Assembly: GCF_023823685.1 (NCBI RefSeq)
Contig: NZ_JAMXBF010000006.1
Location: 62,001-126,000 of the forward strand
From: Pseudomonas subflava
GTDB lineage: Bacteria > Pseudomonadota > Gammaproteobacteria > Pseudomonadales > Pseudomonadaceae
Direction of reading: 5' to 3'
Length of the DNA stretch: 64,000 nt
Positions 18,265-25,917 of the stretch are shown here, piece after piece. Each line of letters begins with the position of its first letter. Position 1 is the first letter of the stretch. The notes beneath the pieces were generated by a model. That model was not told the origin of the DNA and ran no database searches. It saw only the letters and a list, made by a program, of their open reading frames with translations. A program made the translations under genes and the position numbers.

Positions 18265-19671
18265 ATGAATCCCTGGCGCAACATCAGCCTGTGGATGGAC
18301 CAGCTCGCCGAGCCGCTGACGGCGCGGCCGAGCCTGCAGGCCGACCTGAGTGCCGACGTGGTGATCGTCGGCGCCGGCTACACCGGCCTGTGGACGGCCT
18401 ACTACCTCAAGCGCCAGGCGCCGCAGTTGCGCGTCGTGGTGCTGGAGGCGGAGATCGCCGGCTTCGGTGCCTCCGGGCGCAACGGCGGCTGGCTGATGGG
18501 CAACATCCTCGGCGAGGACCGCCTGCTCGCCGGCCTGCCGGCCGAGCAGCGACGGGCCTCGTTCGACCTGCTGCACGGCATCCCCGACGAGGTGGCCAGC
18601 GTCACCGAGCGCGAAGGCATCGCCTGCGACCTGCGCAAGGGCGGCGTCCTGTACTGCGCGGCGCGCTACCCCGAACAGTTGAGCGGTCTGCAGGAGCAGC
18701 TACGGCACCTGCGCGCTCTGGGGCTGGGGGAGGACGACTACCGCTGGCTGCCGCCGGCCGAGCTGGCCGAGCAGCTGCGCGTGGCCAACCCCTACGGCGC
18801 GCTCTACAGCCCGCACTGCGCCACCATCCAGCCGGCCAAACTGGCCCGCGGCCTGGCCCGCTGCGTCGAGGCCATGGGCGTCGAACTCTACGAGCAGAGC
18901 CGGGTGACCGACTGGCAACGCGGCCAGGTACGCACCGCCCACGGCAGCGTCCGTGCCGACTGGGTGGTGCCGGCGGTGGAGGGCTACGCCGCCAGCCTGC
19001 CGCCGCTGGGTCGCCATCAGCTGCCGGTGCAGAGCCTGCTCGTCGCCACCGAGCCGCTGCCGGCCTCCGTCTGGGCCGAGATCGGCCTGGAGCGCGGCCA
19101 GGCCTTCAGCGAGGCCAGTCGCCAGGTCACCTACGGCCAGCGCAGCGCCGACGACCGCCTGGTGTTCGGCGCCCGCGGCGGCTACCGCTTCGGCGGTCGC
19201 CTGCGCAGCGACTTCACCCTCACCGAGGACGAGCGCGAGCTGCGCCGCTACCTGTTCGGCGAGCTGTTCCCGCAGCTGCGCGACGTGCGCCTGACCCATG
19301 CCTGGGGCGGCAACCTGGGCATGGCCCGGCGCTTCCACCCGCACATGCTGCGCGACACGCGCAACGGCATCGCCCTGTCCGGCGGCTACGGCGGCGAAGG
19401 CGTCGGCGCCAGCAACCTGGGTGGTCGCACCCTGGCCGCGTTGATCCTCGGCCAGGACAACGAACTGACCCGCCAGCCCTGGGTACAGGCCGATTCCGGC
19501 CTCGAGCGCCTGGCTGGCTGGGAGCCCGAGCCGTGCCGCTGGCTCGGCTACAACGCCATCATCCGCAGCTTCGTCCATGAGGACCGGGTGCTGGCCGACC
19601 CGCACAGCGCGCCCTGGCGCCGCCGCCTCGCGCAGGGCGTGGCGGGCCTGATGGAAGGTTTCATGAAATGA
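18265..19671 (+). CDS. FAD-dependent oxidoreductase, PuuB/PauB-like
   Basis: 468 aa DAO-family flavoenzyme. FAD-binding GAGYTG at 36-41, the SGRNGGWLMGNILG region near 75, and the C-terminal GGYGGEGVGASNLGG flavin motif near 375-390 resemble gamma-glutamylputrescine oxidases. The PotF/SpuD-like binding protein two genes later supports a polyamine or other amine substrate. GGAG lies 8 bases before the chosen ATG; a TTG start five codons upstream is possible. The cupin gene follows almost directly. Confidence 0.87.
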   Translation: MNPWRNISLWMDQLAEPLTARPSLQADLSADVVIVGAGYTGLWTAYYLKRQAPQLRVVVLEAEIAGFGASGRNGGWLMGNILGEDRLLAGLPAEQRRASFDLLHGIPDEVASVTEREGIACDLRKGGVLYCAARYPEQLSGLQEQLRHLRALGLGEDDYRWLPPAELAEQLRVANPYGALYSPHCATIQPAKLARGLARCVEAMGVELYEQSRVTDWQRGQVRTAHGSVRADWVVPAVEGYAASLPPLGRHQLPVQSLLVATEPLPASVWAEIGLERGQAFSEASRQVTYGQRSADDRLVFGARGGYRFGGRLRSDFTLTEDERELRRYLFGELFPQLRDVRLTHAWGGNLGMARRFHPHMLRDTRNGIALSGGYGGEGVGASNLGGRTLAALILGQDNELTRQPWVQADSGLERLAGWEPEPCRWLGYNAIIRSFVHEDRVLADPHSAPWRRRLAQGVAGLMEGFMK

Positions 19672-19685
19672 CCCTGGAGAATCCG

Positions 19686-20027
19686 ATGAGCATCGACCAC
19701 TTCAAGAACACCGCCGAGCTGACTCTGGACGAGGTCAACCCGGTGGCCGTGCCGCTGGGCGAGCCGCACGCGGTGACCCGCACTCACAGCGTCGAGCGCG
19801 CCGATGGCGTTGAGGCCGGCGTGTGGGAGTGCAGCCCGGGCCGCTGGCGCCGGCAGATCGTCCAGCAGGAGTTCTGCCACTTCATCGCCGGGCGTTGCAC
19901 CTTCACCCCGGACGGCGGCGAGCCGATCGAGATCCGCGCCGGCGACGCGCTGATGATGCCGGCCAACACCACCGGCGTGTGGGACATACAAGAAACCGTC
20001 CGCAAGACCTTCGTGCTGATCCACTGA
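19686..20027 (+). CDS. Cupin-domain protein (DUF861-like)
   Basis: 113 aa single cupin barrel: CHFIAGRCTFTPDGGEPIEI followed by AGDALMMPANTTGVWDI, similar to the DUF861/ureidoglycine aminohydrolase-type cupins found next to polyamine oxidases. GGAG lies 7 bases before this ATG. An alternative ATG at 19668 overlaps the oxidase stop (ATGA) and would add six residues. Probably a small metabolite-handling partner of the oxidase; function unproven. Confidence 0.83.
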   Translation: MSIDHFKNTAELTLDEVNPVAVPLGEPHAVTRTHSVERADGVEAGVWECSPGRWRRQIVQQEFCHFIAGRCTFTPDGGEPIEIRAGDALMMPANTTGVWDIQETVRKTFVLIH

Positions 20028-20079
20028 TCGGCGCAGCCCCTGAGCCACTGCCTAACAAGAACAATCAACGAGGTAACCC

Positions 20080-21156
20080 ATGCTGAAGAAAATCATCCCG
20101 CTGATGCTCGTCGCATCCGCCAGCCAGGCCGCCGACGGCGTGCGCATCTACAACTGGACCGACTACATCGCGCCGGACACCCTGAAGAATTTCGAGAAGG
20201 CCAGCGGCCTCAGCGCCCAGTACGACGTGTACGACAGCAACGAGACCCTGGACGCCAAGCTCATGGCCGGCCGCTCCGGCTACGACGTGGTGTTCCCCTC
20301 CAACCACTTCATGGCCCGGCAGCTGCAGGGCGGCGCCCTGAAGAAGCTCGACCGCAGCAAGCTGACCGGCTGGAACAACCTCGACCCGGTGCTGCTCAAG
20401 GCGCTGGAAACCAACGATCCGGGGAACCAGCACGGCTTCCCCTACCTGTGGGGCACCACCGGCATCGGCTACAACGTCGACAAGGTCAAGGCCGTGCTGG
20501 GCGAGGGCGTGGCCGTGGATTCCTGGGACCTGATCTTCAAGCCCGAGCACATGGCCAAGCTGGCCCAGTGCGGCGTGGCCATCCTCGACAACGGCCCGGA
20601 GATGCTGCCCATCGCGCTGCATCAGCTGGGCCTGCCGCACCACAGCCAGGACCTCGACGACTACAAGAAGGCCGAGGCGCTGCTGATGGAGATGCGCGAG
20701 AACGTGCGCTACTTCCACTCCTCCAAGTACGTCGGCGACCTGGCCAACGGCAACATCTGCGTGGCCGTGGGCTTCTCCGGCGACATCATGCAGGCCGCCA
20801 GCCGCGCCGCCGAGGCCGGTAACGGCGTGAAGATCGAGTACGTGATTCCCAAGGAAGGCGCGCCGATGTGGTTCGACATGGTCACCATGCCGGTCGACGC
20901 GCCGAACGAGGAGGCCGGCTACGCCTTCATGAACTACCTGCTGCAGCCGGAAGTGGCCGCCAGCATCAGCAACCACGTGCACTACGCCAATGGCAACCTG
21001 AAGGCCGATGCGCTGGTCGACCCGGCGCTGAAGAGCGACAACAAGGTCTACCCGCCGCAGGAGGTGATGAGCAAGCTGTATGCGCTGGAGGCCATGCCGC
21101 TGAAGATCGATCGGGTGCGCACGCGCATCTGGAGCAAGGTCAAGAGCGGCATCTGA
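20080..21156 (+). CDS. Polyamine-binding periplasmic protein (SpuD/SpuE/PotF-like)
   Basis: 358 aa. Signal peptide about 1-17; the mature part begins ADGVRIYNWTDYIAPDTL, the hallmark of polyamine-binding proteins. WGTTGIGYN near 125 and SGYDVVFPSNHFMARQLQ near 67 also match. No ATPase or permease genes are beside it, so it must work with a transporter encoded elsewhere or have a sensing role. It is last in the oxidase/cupin/binding-protein run and followed by a terminator. Confidence 0.92.
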   Translation: MLKKIIPLMLVASASQAADGVRIYNWTDYIAPDTLKNFEKASGLSAQYDVYDSNETLDAKLMAGRSGYDVVFPSNHFMARQLQGGALKKLDRSKLTGWNNLDPVLLKALETNDPGNQHGFPYLWGTTGIGYNVDKVKAVLGEGVAVDSWDLIFKPEHMAKLAQCGVAILDNGPEMLPIALHQLGLPHHSQDLDDYKKAEALLMEMRENVRYFHSSKYVGDLANGNICVAVGFSGDIMQAASRAAEAGNGVKIEYVIPKEGAPMWFDMVTMPVDAPNEEAGYAFMNYLLQPEVAASISNHVHYANGNLKADALVDPALKSDNKVYPPQEVMSKLYALEAMPLKIDRVRTRIWSKVKSGI

Positions 21157-21176
21157 TCCGCCTCTTGCCTGCATGC

Positions 21177-21205
21177 GAAGCCCCGGCCGGTCCGGGGCTT
21201 CGTCA
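21177..21205. terminator. Terminator hairpin between convergent genes
   Basis: 10-bp perfect stem GAAGCCCCGG/CCGGGGCTTC with a 5-nt loop. The T tract is weak. It lies between the convergent SpuD-like gene (ends 21156) and the LRR-kinase gene (ends 21203). Confidence 0.7.
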
Positions 21206-22480
21206 TTTCAGGCGGGCGACGATCTCGGCGAAGTCCGGGCGCTGGGCCGTGGCGGACTGGCGGCATTCCTCGGCCAGCGTCTGCAACTCGGCCGGCGGCG
21301 TGTCGCAACGCTGCAGCAGCTCTTGCAGCAGGATGCCGAAGGCGCGGCTCTCCACGCGCTGCAGTGCCGCGCCCTGGGCGCTGCCGGCGGTGAAGAAGGA
21401 CGCCGCGCCGAAGTCGCTGAGGCGGCAGTCGTGGCCGTCGACCAGCAGGTTGTGGGCGTACAGGTCGCCATGCAGGATGCCCTGGCCGTGCAGGTGCGCC
21501 AGCGCGCCGGCCACGCCGCGGGCCAGCGCCTGCACCTGCTCGGCGGAAAAGCGCTGCTCGGGCCCGTAGCAGTCGCGGGTGCAGCTGGCCAGCGAGGGCG
21601 GCCCGGCCAGCACGCGGAAGCGCGGCTCCAGCAGTTCCAGCAGCAGCCCGTCCGGCTCGCCTTCCTGCGGCTGCAGCGGGCCGATCACCGGCAGCAGCTG
21701 CGGGTGGCGGCCGGCGGCAAGGCAGGCGGCCATCTCGCTGTGGGGCAGGCCGTCGCTGGTCATCTTCCCCTTGAACAGCTTCGCCGCCACCTCGCGGCCG
21801 TTCCAGCGGGCGCGGTGGATCAGGCCGCTGGCGCCCTGGCCGAGCAGCTCGCCCAGGACCAGCTGATCGCGAGCGATGGGCGCCTGCGGATGGGCGGCCA
21901 GGGCCGCCGCCTCGGCGCGGTCGCTACACGGGTTGCCGTCGAAGGCCAGCCAGGCCAGGCGCGGCAACTGCGGCAGCCAGTCGGGCAGGGTCTCCAGGCG
22001 GTTGGCGGCAATGCGCAGCAGCTCCAGCTGGTGCAACCCGGCCAGGCTCTCCGGCAGCTCGCTCAGGCGGTTGCCGGCGAGCATCAGCTTCTGCAGTCGC
22101 GAGCGCTCGCCCAACTCGGCCGGCAGCGACTCGATGCGGTTGTCGGTGAGGATCAGCCAGCGCAGCTTCTCTGGCAGCGCGGCGGCCGGCACATGCTGGA
22201 GGCGGTTGGACTTGAAGCCGACCATCTCCAGCTGCGGGCAGTCGCCGAGCGCTTCAGGCAGGGTCTCGAAAGGGTTGTCGGAGCAGAACAGCACCTTCAG
22301 CTTGTGCAGCCGCGAGAGGTCGTGGGGCAGGGCGCGCAGGTGGTTGCCGCTGAGGTTGAGCACCTCCAGGCTGTCGGCCAGCTCGATGATCTCGCGGGGG
22401 AATTCGTCGAGGTCGGCGGCCAGGTCCAGGCGGCTGATGCCGGCCAGTTCGCCGCGGCGCAGTTGTTCCAGGCTGTGCAT
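21203..22480 (-). CDS. Leucine-rich-repeat protein kinase
   Basis: 425 aa. Residues about 15-185 hold seven or so LRR units (LxxLxLxxNxLxxLP pattern). Residues about 205-425 form a eukaryotic-like kinase: glycine loop LGQGASG at 213-219, Lys234 in VAAKLFKG, Glu249, catalytic HGDLYAHN at 337-344 and DFG at 356-358. The HRD arginine is replaced by Gly, so activation-loop control is probably absent. Substrates are unknown. It is third in an operon after the RlmN-like enzyme and the EEP protein, one base after the EEP stop. Start chosen at 22480; the upstream open extension lies inside the EEP gene. Confidence 0.9.
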   Translation of the reverse strand: MHSLEQLRRGELAGISRLDLAADLDEFPREIIELADSLEVLNLSGNHLRALPHDLSRLHKLKVLFCSDNPFETLPEALGDCPQLEMVGFKSNRLQHVPAAALPEKLRWLILTDNRIESLPAELGERSRLQKLMLAGNRLSELPESLAGLHQLELLRIAANRLETLPDWLPQLPRLAWLAFDGNPCSDRAEAAALAAHPQAPIARDQLVLGELLGQGASGLIHRARWNGREVAAKLFKGKMTSDGLPHSEMAACLAAGRHPQLLPVIGPLQPQEGEPDGLLLELLEPRFRVLAGPPSLASCTRDCYGPEQRFSAEQVQALARGVAGALAHLHGQGILHGDLYAHNLLVDGHDCRLSDFGAASFFTAGSAQGAALQRVESRAFGILLQELLQRCDTPPAELQTLAEECRQSATAQRPDFAEIVARLK

Positions 22481-22481
22481 G

Positions 22482-23396
22482 TCAGTCGCTTCCCAGCAGT
22501 TGCAGGTGCACGCGACGCGGCAGGTGATCGGCGCCGAGGTCCGGGCCCAGGCCCTGTTCGACCACTCGCCAGGGGCCGCGGACCAGCACCTGGTCGATGG
22601 CGATGCCCAGCCAGCCCTGGCCGAGGGCCGGCCAAGTGGCCTGCAGATCGCTGGCGCGGTACCAGCCCAGGTCGTGCAGGTCGCGGGTGGCCTGGGACCA
22701 GGGGCTGGCGTTAAGGTCGCCGGCCAGCAGGCCGGGCTGGCCGGCGGCGGCATTGCGCTGCAGCACCAGCTGCAGGCCGAGGTTGCGCTTGTGGTGCCAG
22801 TAGGGCGACAGCGGCGGCATGGGGTGTACCAGGCTCAGGCTGACGGCCTGCTCGCCGCTGCGCAGGGTCGCCTCGATGCTGGGGATGTCGTCGCTGTCGC
22901 GGCGCACCCGGCCATTTTCCAGCGGCAGGCGCGACAGCAGGGCCAGGCCGAAGGGTGAATCCTGCGGGGCGAGGACGCGATGCGGGTAGTCCTGCCAGCG
23001 GGCCAGCTGCCCGGCCAGCGCGGGGGTGACCTCCTGCAGCAGCACCAGGTCCGCCGGCTGCTCGTCGAGCCAGGCGCGCAGGGCGCGGGCATCGCCGCTC
23101 TGCTGCAGGTTGGCGGTGACCAGGCGCAGCTCCAGGCGCGGCTCGCCGGCCTGCTGCGGCAGCATCGGCGCCACGCTCAGGCAGGGCAGCACGGCCAGTG
23201 GCAGCAGGAGCAACCAGAGCGGCCGGCGCCGCGCCAGCAGCGCCAGGCACGCCAGCAGCAGGGCGAGGTGCAGCCACTGCCAGTGGCTGGCCAGGTCGAA
23301 CAGCCAGGCCAGGTGCTGCGAGTGGTCCGCCAGCAGCGTCACCAGCCAGGGCGACAGCAGCCCCAGGGCGGCGCAGACGGCGAGCAGGCGTAGCAT
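22482..23396 (-). CDS. Membrane-anchored endonuclease/exonuclease/phosphatase (EEP) family protein
   Basis: 304 aa. Three hydrophobic helices fill the first 80 residues. An EEP catalytic domain follows, facing the periplasm by prediction: TANLQQSGDARAL (metal Asn), LVLLQEVTP (metal Glu), LVHPMPPLSPYW (His), LLAGDLNASPWS (Asp/Asn) and a C-terminal GADHLPRRV (catalytic Asp-His). Whether it cleaves nucleic acid, phosphoinositide-like lipids or sphingomyelin is not evident. It overlaps the RlmN-like gene by one base (TGATG). Confidence 0.87.
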   Translation of the reverse strand: MLRLLAVCAALGLLSPWLVTLLADHSQHLAWLFDLASHWQWLHLALLLACLALLARRRPLWLLLLPLAVLPCLSVAPMLPQQAGEPRLELRLVTANLQQSGDARALRAWLDEQPADLVLLQEVTPALAGQLARWQDYPHRVLAPQDSPFGLALLSRLPLENGRVRRDSDDIPSIEATLRSGEQAVSLSLVHPMPPLSPYWHHKRNLGLQLVLQRNAAAGQPGLLAGDLNASPWSQATRDLHDLGWYRASDLQATWPALGQGWLGIAIDQVLVRGPWRVVEQGLGPDLGADHLPRRVHLQLLGSD

Positions 23397-24424
23397 CAGC
23401 CGTGCAGCCGGCTGGTGTTGACCCGCTCGGCGCGGGCGCGCAGCTGGCCACAGCCGCCGTCGATGTCCTGCCCGGCGCTATTGCGTACCTTGGTCAGCAC
23501 GCCGCGGCTGTGCAGGTAGCGCACCATCTGCACGATGCGCTCGCCGTCCGGGCGCTGGTATTCGTCCAGCTCCAGGCTGTTGTAGGGGATGAGGTTGAGC
23601 ACCGCGTACTTGCCCTTGAACAGGCGCAGGATCTCGTCCATCTCTTCCTGGCTGTCGTTGATGCCCCTGAGCAGCGTCCACTGGTACTGGATCGGGTAGC
23701 CGACCCCGCGGGCATAGGCCTCGCCCAGCTCCATCAGCTCGGCGGGGGCGATCTTCGGCGCCTTGGGCAGCAGCTGTTCACGTAGCTCGGCATTGGTCGT
23801 GTGCAGCGACAGCGCCAGGGCCGGGCGCACCCGCTGCTGCGGCAGGCGCTCGAACACCCGCGGGTCGCCGACGGTGGAGAACACCAGGTTCTTGTGACCG
23901 ATGCCGCCGTCGGTGCCGAGCAGGTCGATGGCCTCCAGCACGTTGTCCAGGTTGTGAGCGGGCTCGCCCATGCCCATGAACACCACCTTCTTCACCGGTC
24001 GCCGGCGTCGTGCCAGGGCCACCTGGGCGACGATCTCGGCGCTGCTCACCTGGCGCAGCAGGCCGCTCTTGCCAGTCATGCAGAACACGCAGCCGACGGC
24101 GCAACCGACTTGGGTGGACACGCACAGGCCGTCGCGCGGCAGCAGCACGCTCTCCACCATCTGGCCGTCGTTCAGCTCCACCAGCAGGCGCACCGAACCG
24201 TCGGCGGCCGGGTGCTCGGAGCGCACCCGGGCCAGGCCCTCCAGCTCGTCGCTCAGCTGCGGCAGGCCGTTGCGCACCGACAGCGGCAGGAAGTGCTCGG
24301 TGTGCTGGCGGCGGGTGCCGGTGTTCAGCGGCTTGCCCTGCAGCCAGGCGCGCACCACCCGGCCGCTGTGGGCGGGCAGGGCGCCGAGGTCGGCGAGGCG
24401 CTGGTGGACATCGGAGATTCGCAT
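23396..24424 (-). CDS. Radical SAM RNA methyltransferase, RlmN/Cfr family paralogue
   Basis: 342 aa. The cluster motif CAVGCVFC (Cys108, Cys112, Cys115) and both mechanistic cysteines are present: Cys101, seven residues before the cluster as in RlmN Cys118, and Cys325 in the C-terminal DGGCGQL, equivalent to RlmN Cys355. GMGEPAHNLD near 150 is the SAM-binding GGEP-type motif. These show an active dual-cysteine methylase. Canonical Pseudomonas rlmN normally sits in the ndk-pilF-ispG region, so this is probably a second family member of unknown RNA target. First of a three-gene operon. Confidence 0.9.
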   Translation of the reverse strand: MRISDVHQRLADLGALPAHSGRVVRAWLQGKPLNTGTRRQHTEHFLPLSVRNGLPQLSDELEGLARVRSEHPAADGSVRLLVELNDGQMVESVLLPRDGLCVSTQVGCAVGCVFCMTGKSGLLRQVSSAEIVAQVALARRRRPVKKVVFMGMGEPAHNLDNVLEAIDLLGTDGGIGHKNLVFSTVGDPRVFERLPQQRVRPALALSLHTTNAELREQLLPKAPKIAPAELMELGEAYARGVGYPIQYQWTLLRGINDSQEEMDEILRLFKGKYAVLNLIPYNSLELDEYQRPDGERIVQMVRYLHSRGVLTKVRNSAGQDIDGGCGQLRARAERVNTSRLHG

Positions 24425-24459
24425 GGGGCGCGCATGCTACCACTGGGCGCCGGTGGCGC

Positions 24460-24547
24460 GTAGGTCGGCTTGTCCGCTTGCGGCGGGCGAATGACGCGGC
24501 CCGCGGGCCCCTCGGCCTCTCGCCGGGAGAGGCGTGGCCCGCGTCAT
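24460..24547. repeat. GTAG-headed REP-like palindrome region
   Basis: Begins GTAGGTCGG and contains a short CCGC-TT-GCGG hairpin. A larger inverted repeat then pairs ATGACGCGG (24491 on) with the complement ending at 24547, around an inner hairpin CCTCTC-GCCG-GGAGAGG. It fills the gap between the RlmN-like start and the cupin stop. Confidence 0.6.
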
Positions 24548-24554
24548 GGCCGGG

Positions 24555-24890
24555 TTATTCGGATGTGGCCTGGAAGTGCAGTGCCAGCCACACGGCGTCC
24601 GGCGAGCACTCGGCAACCCGATGCCGGCAACCGGCGGGAATCAGCAGGGCATCGCCGGCCACCAGCGGCCGCGCGCCATTGTCGAACTCGAGGCGCGCCG
24701 TGCCGCGTAGCAGGGCCACCCACTCGGGCTGCGACTGGTCGTACCAGAAGCCCTCGGGGCTGGCCTTGCCATGGGAGACGATCTGCTCCAGCAACAGGCC
24801 ACCCTCGCGCAGCAGCGGCACGAACTGCTCCTGTGCCGCCGGGTCCGGGATGGCCTGCAGCAGGTTGAGCGGCTCGGGTGGCCGGCTCAT
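24555..24890 (-). CDS. Cupin-domain protein
   Basis: 111 aa. One cupin barrel: WVALLRGTARLEFDNGARPL and LVAGDALLIPAGCRHRVAEC, with a C-terminal WLALHFQ strand. Small stand-alone cupins of this type include phosphoribosylaminoimidazole-like and unknown metal-binding proteins; the function is open. The ATG overlaps the stop of the lipoprotein gene (ATGA), so they are translationally coupled. The long in-frame extension upstream is the antiparallel shadow of the lipoprotein gene and is rejected. Confidence 0.82.
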   Translation of the reverse strand: MSRPPEPLNLLQAIPDPAAQEQFVPLLREGGLLLEQIVSHGKASPEGFWYDQSQPEWVALLRGTARLEFDNGARPLVAGDALLIPAGCRHRVAECSPDAVWLALHFQATSE

Positions 24891-25489
24891 TGCGGCTCGA
24901 CGCTGACGGCCACGGCGGTGGTGACGCGCAGCACCACCTGGCGGCCGAGGTAGGCGGTCTTCATGTCCACGTCCGGGCGGACCGGGATGACGCGCTCGCG
25001 ACCGTCGGGCATCTGCAGGGTCACGTTGCGCAGGGTGGTGTCCATGCCCTTGACCAGCGCCGTGATCTCCACCGTGTCCGCCGCCAGCATGCCCGGCTTG
25101 TCGCCCGGCGCCGCGCTGGCGACGATGCCCGCGGCACCGTCCTCCAGCGGCTCTCCCGGCTGGCGCAGGTAGACGACGCGCTCCTGGGTGACCACGGCGC
25201 GAACCTGGTCGCCGGTTTTCAACTGGTCGAAGTTCTGCATCTGTGCCGGCGCGTGGAAGGTACGCCGGTTGCCCTGCGTGTCCTGCAGGGTGAAGGTGCG
25301 TTTGGCCGTGTCGACGGCGCTGACGCGGGCGGTCAGCTCCTCGGTCTCGAGCACGGCGCCGCCCGGAACGCCTTCGGCGTAGACGTCGGTGCGGCTGTAG
25401 TCGGTGGTCAGTTCGTCGTCGCCATGGCTCTGGCAGCCGAGTGTGAATGCGGCTGCCAGGCACAGGCAGACCAGGCGGGGTGTGTTCAT
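24887..25489 (-). CDS. Predicted outer- or inner-membrane lipoprotein
   Basis: 200 aa. Lipobox AAFTLGC near residues 14-20 follows a hydrophobic signal. The mature part is beta-rich, with LTARVSAVDTAKRTFTLQD and RTFHAPAQMQNFDQLKTGDQ, a pattern seen in DUF-type periplasmic proteins with repeated small beta domains (OB-like). Function unknown. GGAGCCCC upstream supports the ATG at 25489. It forms a two-gene unit with the cupin and is divergent from the DUF1883 gene. Confidence 0.8.
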   Translation of the reverse strand: MNTPRLVCLCLAAAFTLGCQSHGDDELTTDYSRTDVYAEGVPGGAVLETEELTARVSAVDTAKRTFTLQDTQGNRRTFHAPAQMQNFDQLKTGDQVRAVVTQERVVYLRQPGEPLEDGAAGIVASAAPGDKPGMLAADTVEITALVKGMDTTLRNVTLQMPDGRERVIPVRPDVDMKTAYLGRQVVLRVTTAVAVSVEPQ

Positions 25490-25623
25490 GGGGGCTCCTT
25501 GCGTGCGTTGGGTCACCGCAGGCGCCGCGGGCACCTGCGCTCAGTCCAGCCTAGCAGCGGCTCGGCGGCGTGGTGGCGCTCGTGCTATCTTCGCCCACCG
25601 CTTTTCCTGCCCGGTTTCACACC

Positions 25624-25917
25624 ATGAAATTCATCCACCAGCGCGAGTTCCTCCACGAGGGCGACACGGTCGTCATCCATTGCTCGCAGCCGTGCAACAT
25701 CCGCCTGATGAACGACGCCAATTTCCGCAGCTTCAAGAACGGCGGTCGCCACACCTACCACGGCGGCGCCTTCGACCGCTTTCCGGCGCGCATCAAAGTG
25801 CCCAGCGACGGCTTCTGGAATGTCACCCTCGATACCGTGACCCGCCGCGCCATCAGCGTGACGCGCAAGCCGCAGATGGAATACACCATCAAGTTCATCC
25901 GCCGCTCGGGCGCCTGA
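25624..25917 (+). CDS. DUF1883 protein
   Basis: 97 aa: the whole protein is one DUF1883 domain (MKFIHQREFLHEGDTVVIHC, then GGRHTYHGGAFDRFPARI and a C-terminal IKFIRRSG). DUF1883 also occurs fused to TIR-like domains in other bacteria; here it stands alone. Its biochemical role is unknown. It is divergent from the lipoprotein gene, and its stop codon abuts the stop of the convergent cyclase with no spacer. Confidence 0.85.
   Translation: MKFIHQREFLHEGDTVVIHCSQPCNIRLMNDANFRSFKNGGRHTYHGGAFDRFPARIKVPSDGFWNVTLDTVTRRAISVTRKPQMEYTIKFIRRSGA

Noticed and set aside
24891..25463. Long N-terminal extension of the cupin protein at 24555
   Set aside because: It is Arg/Pro-rich shadow translation of the overlapping lipoprotein gene.
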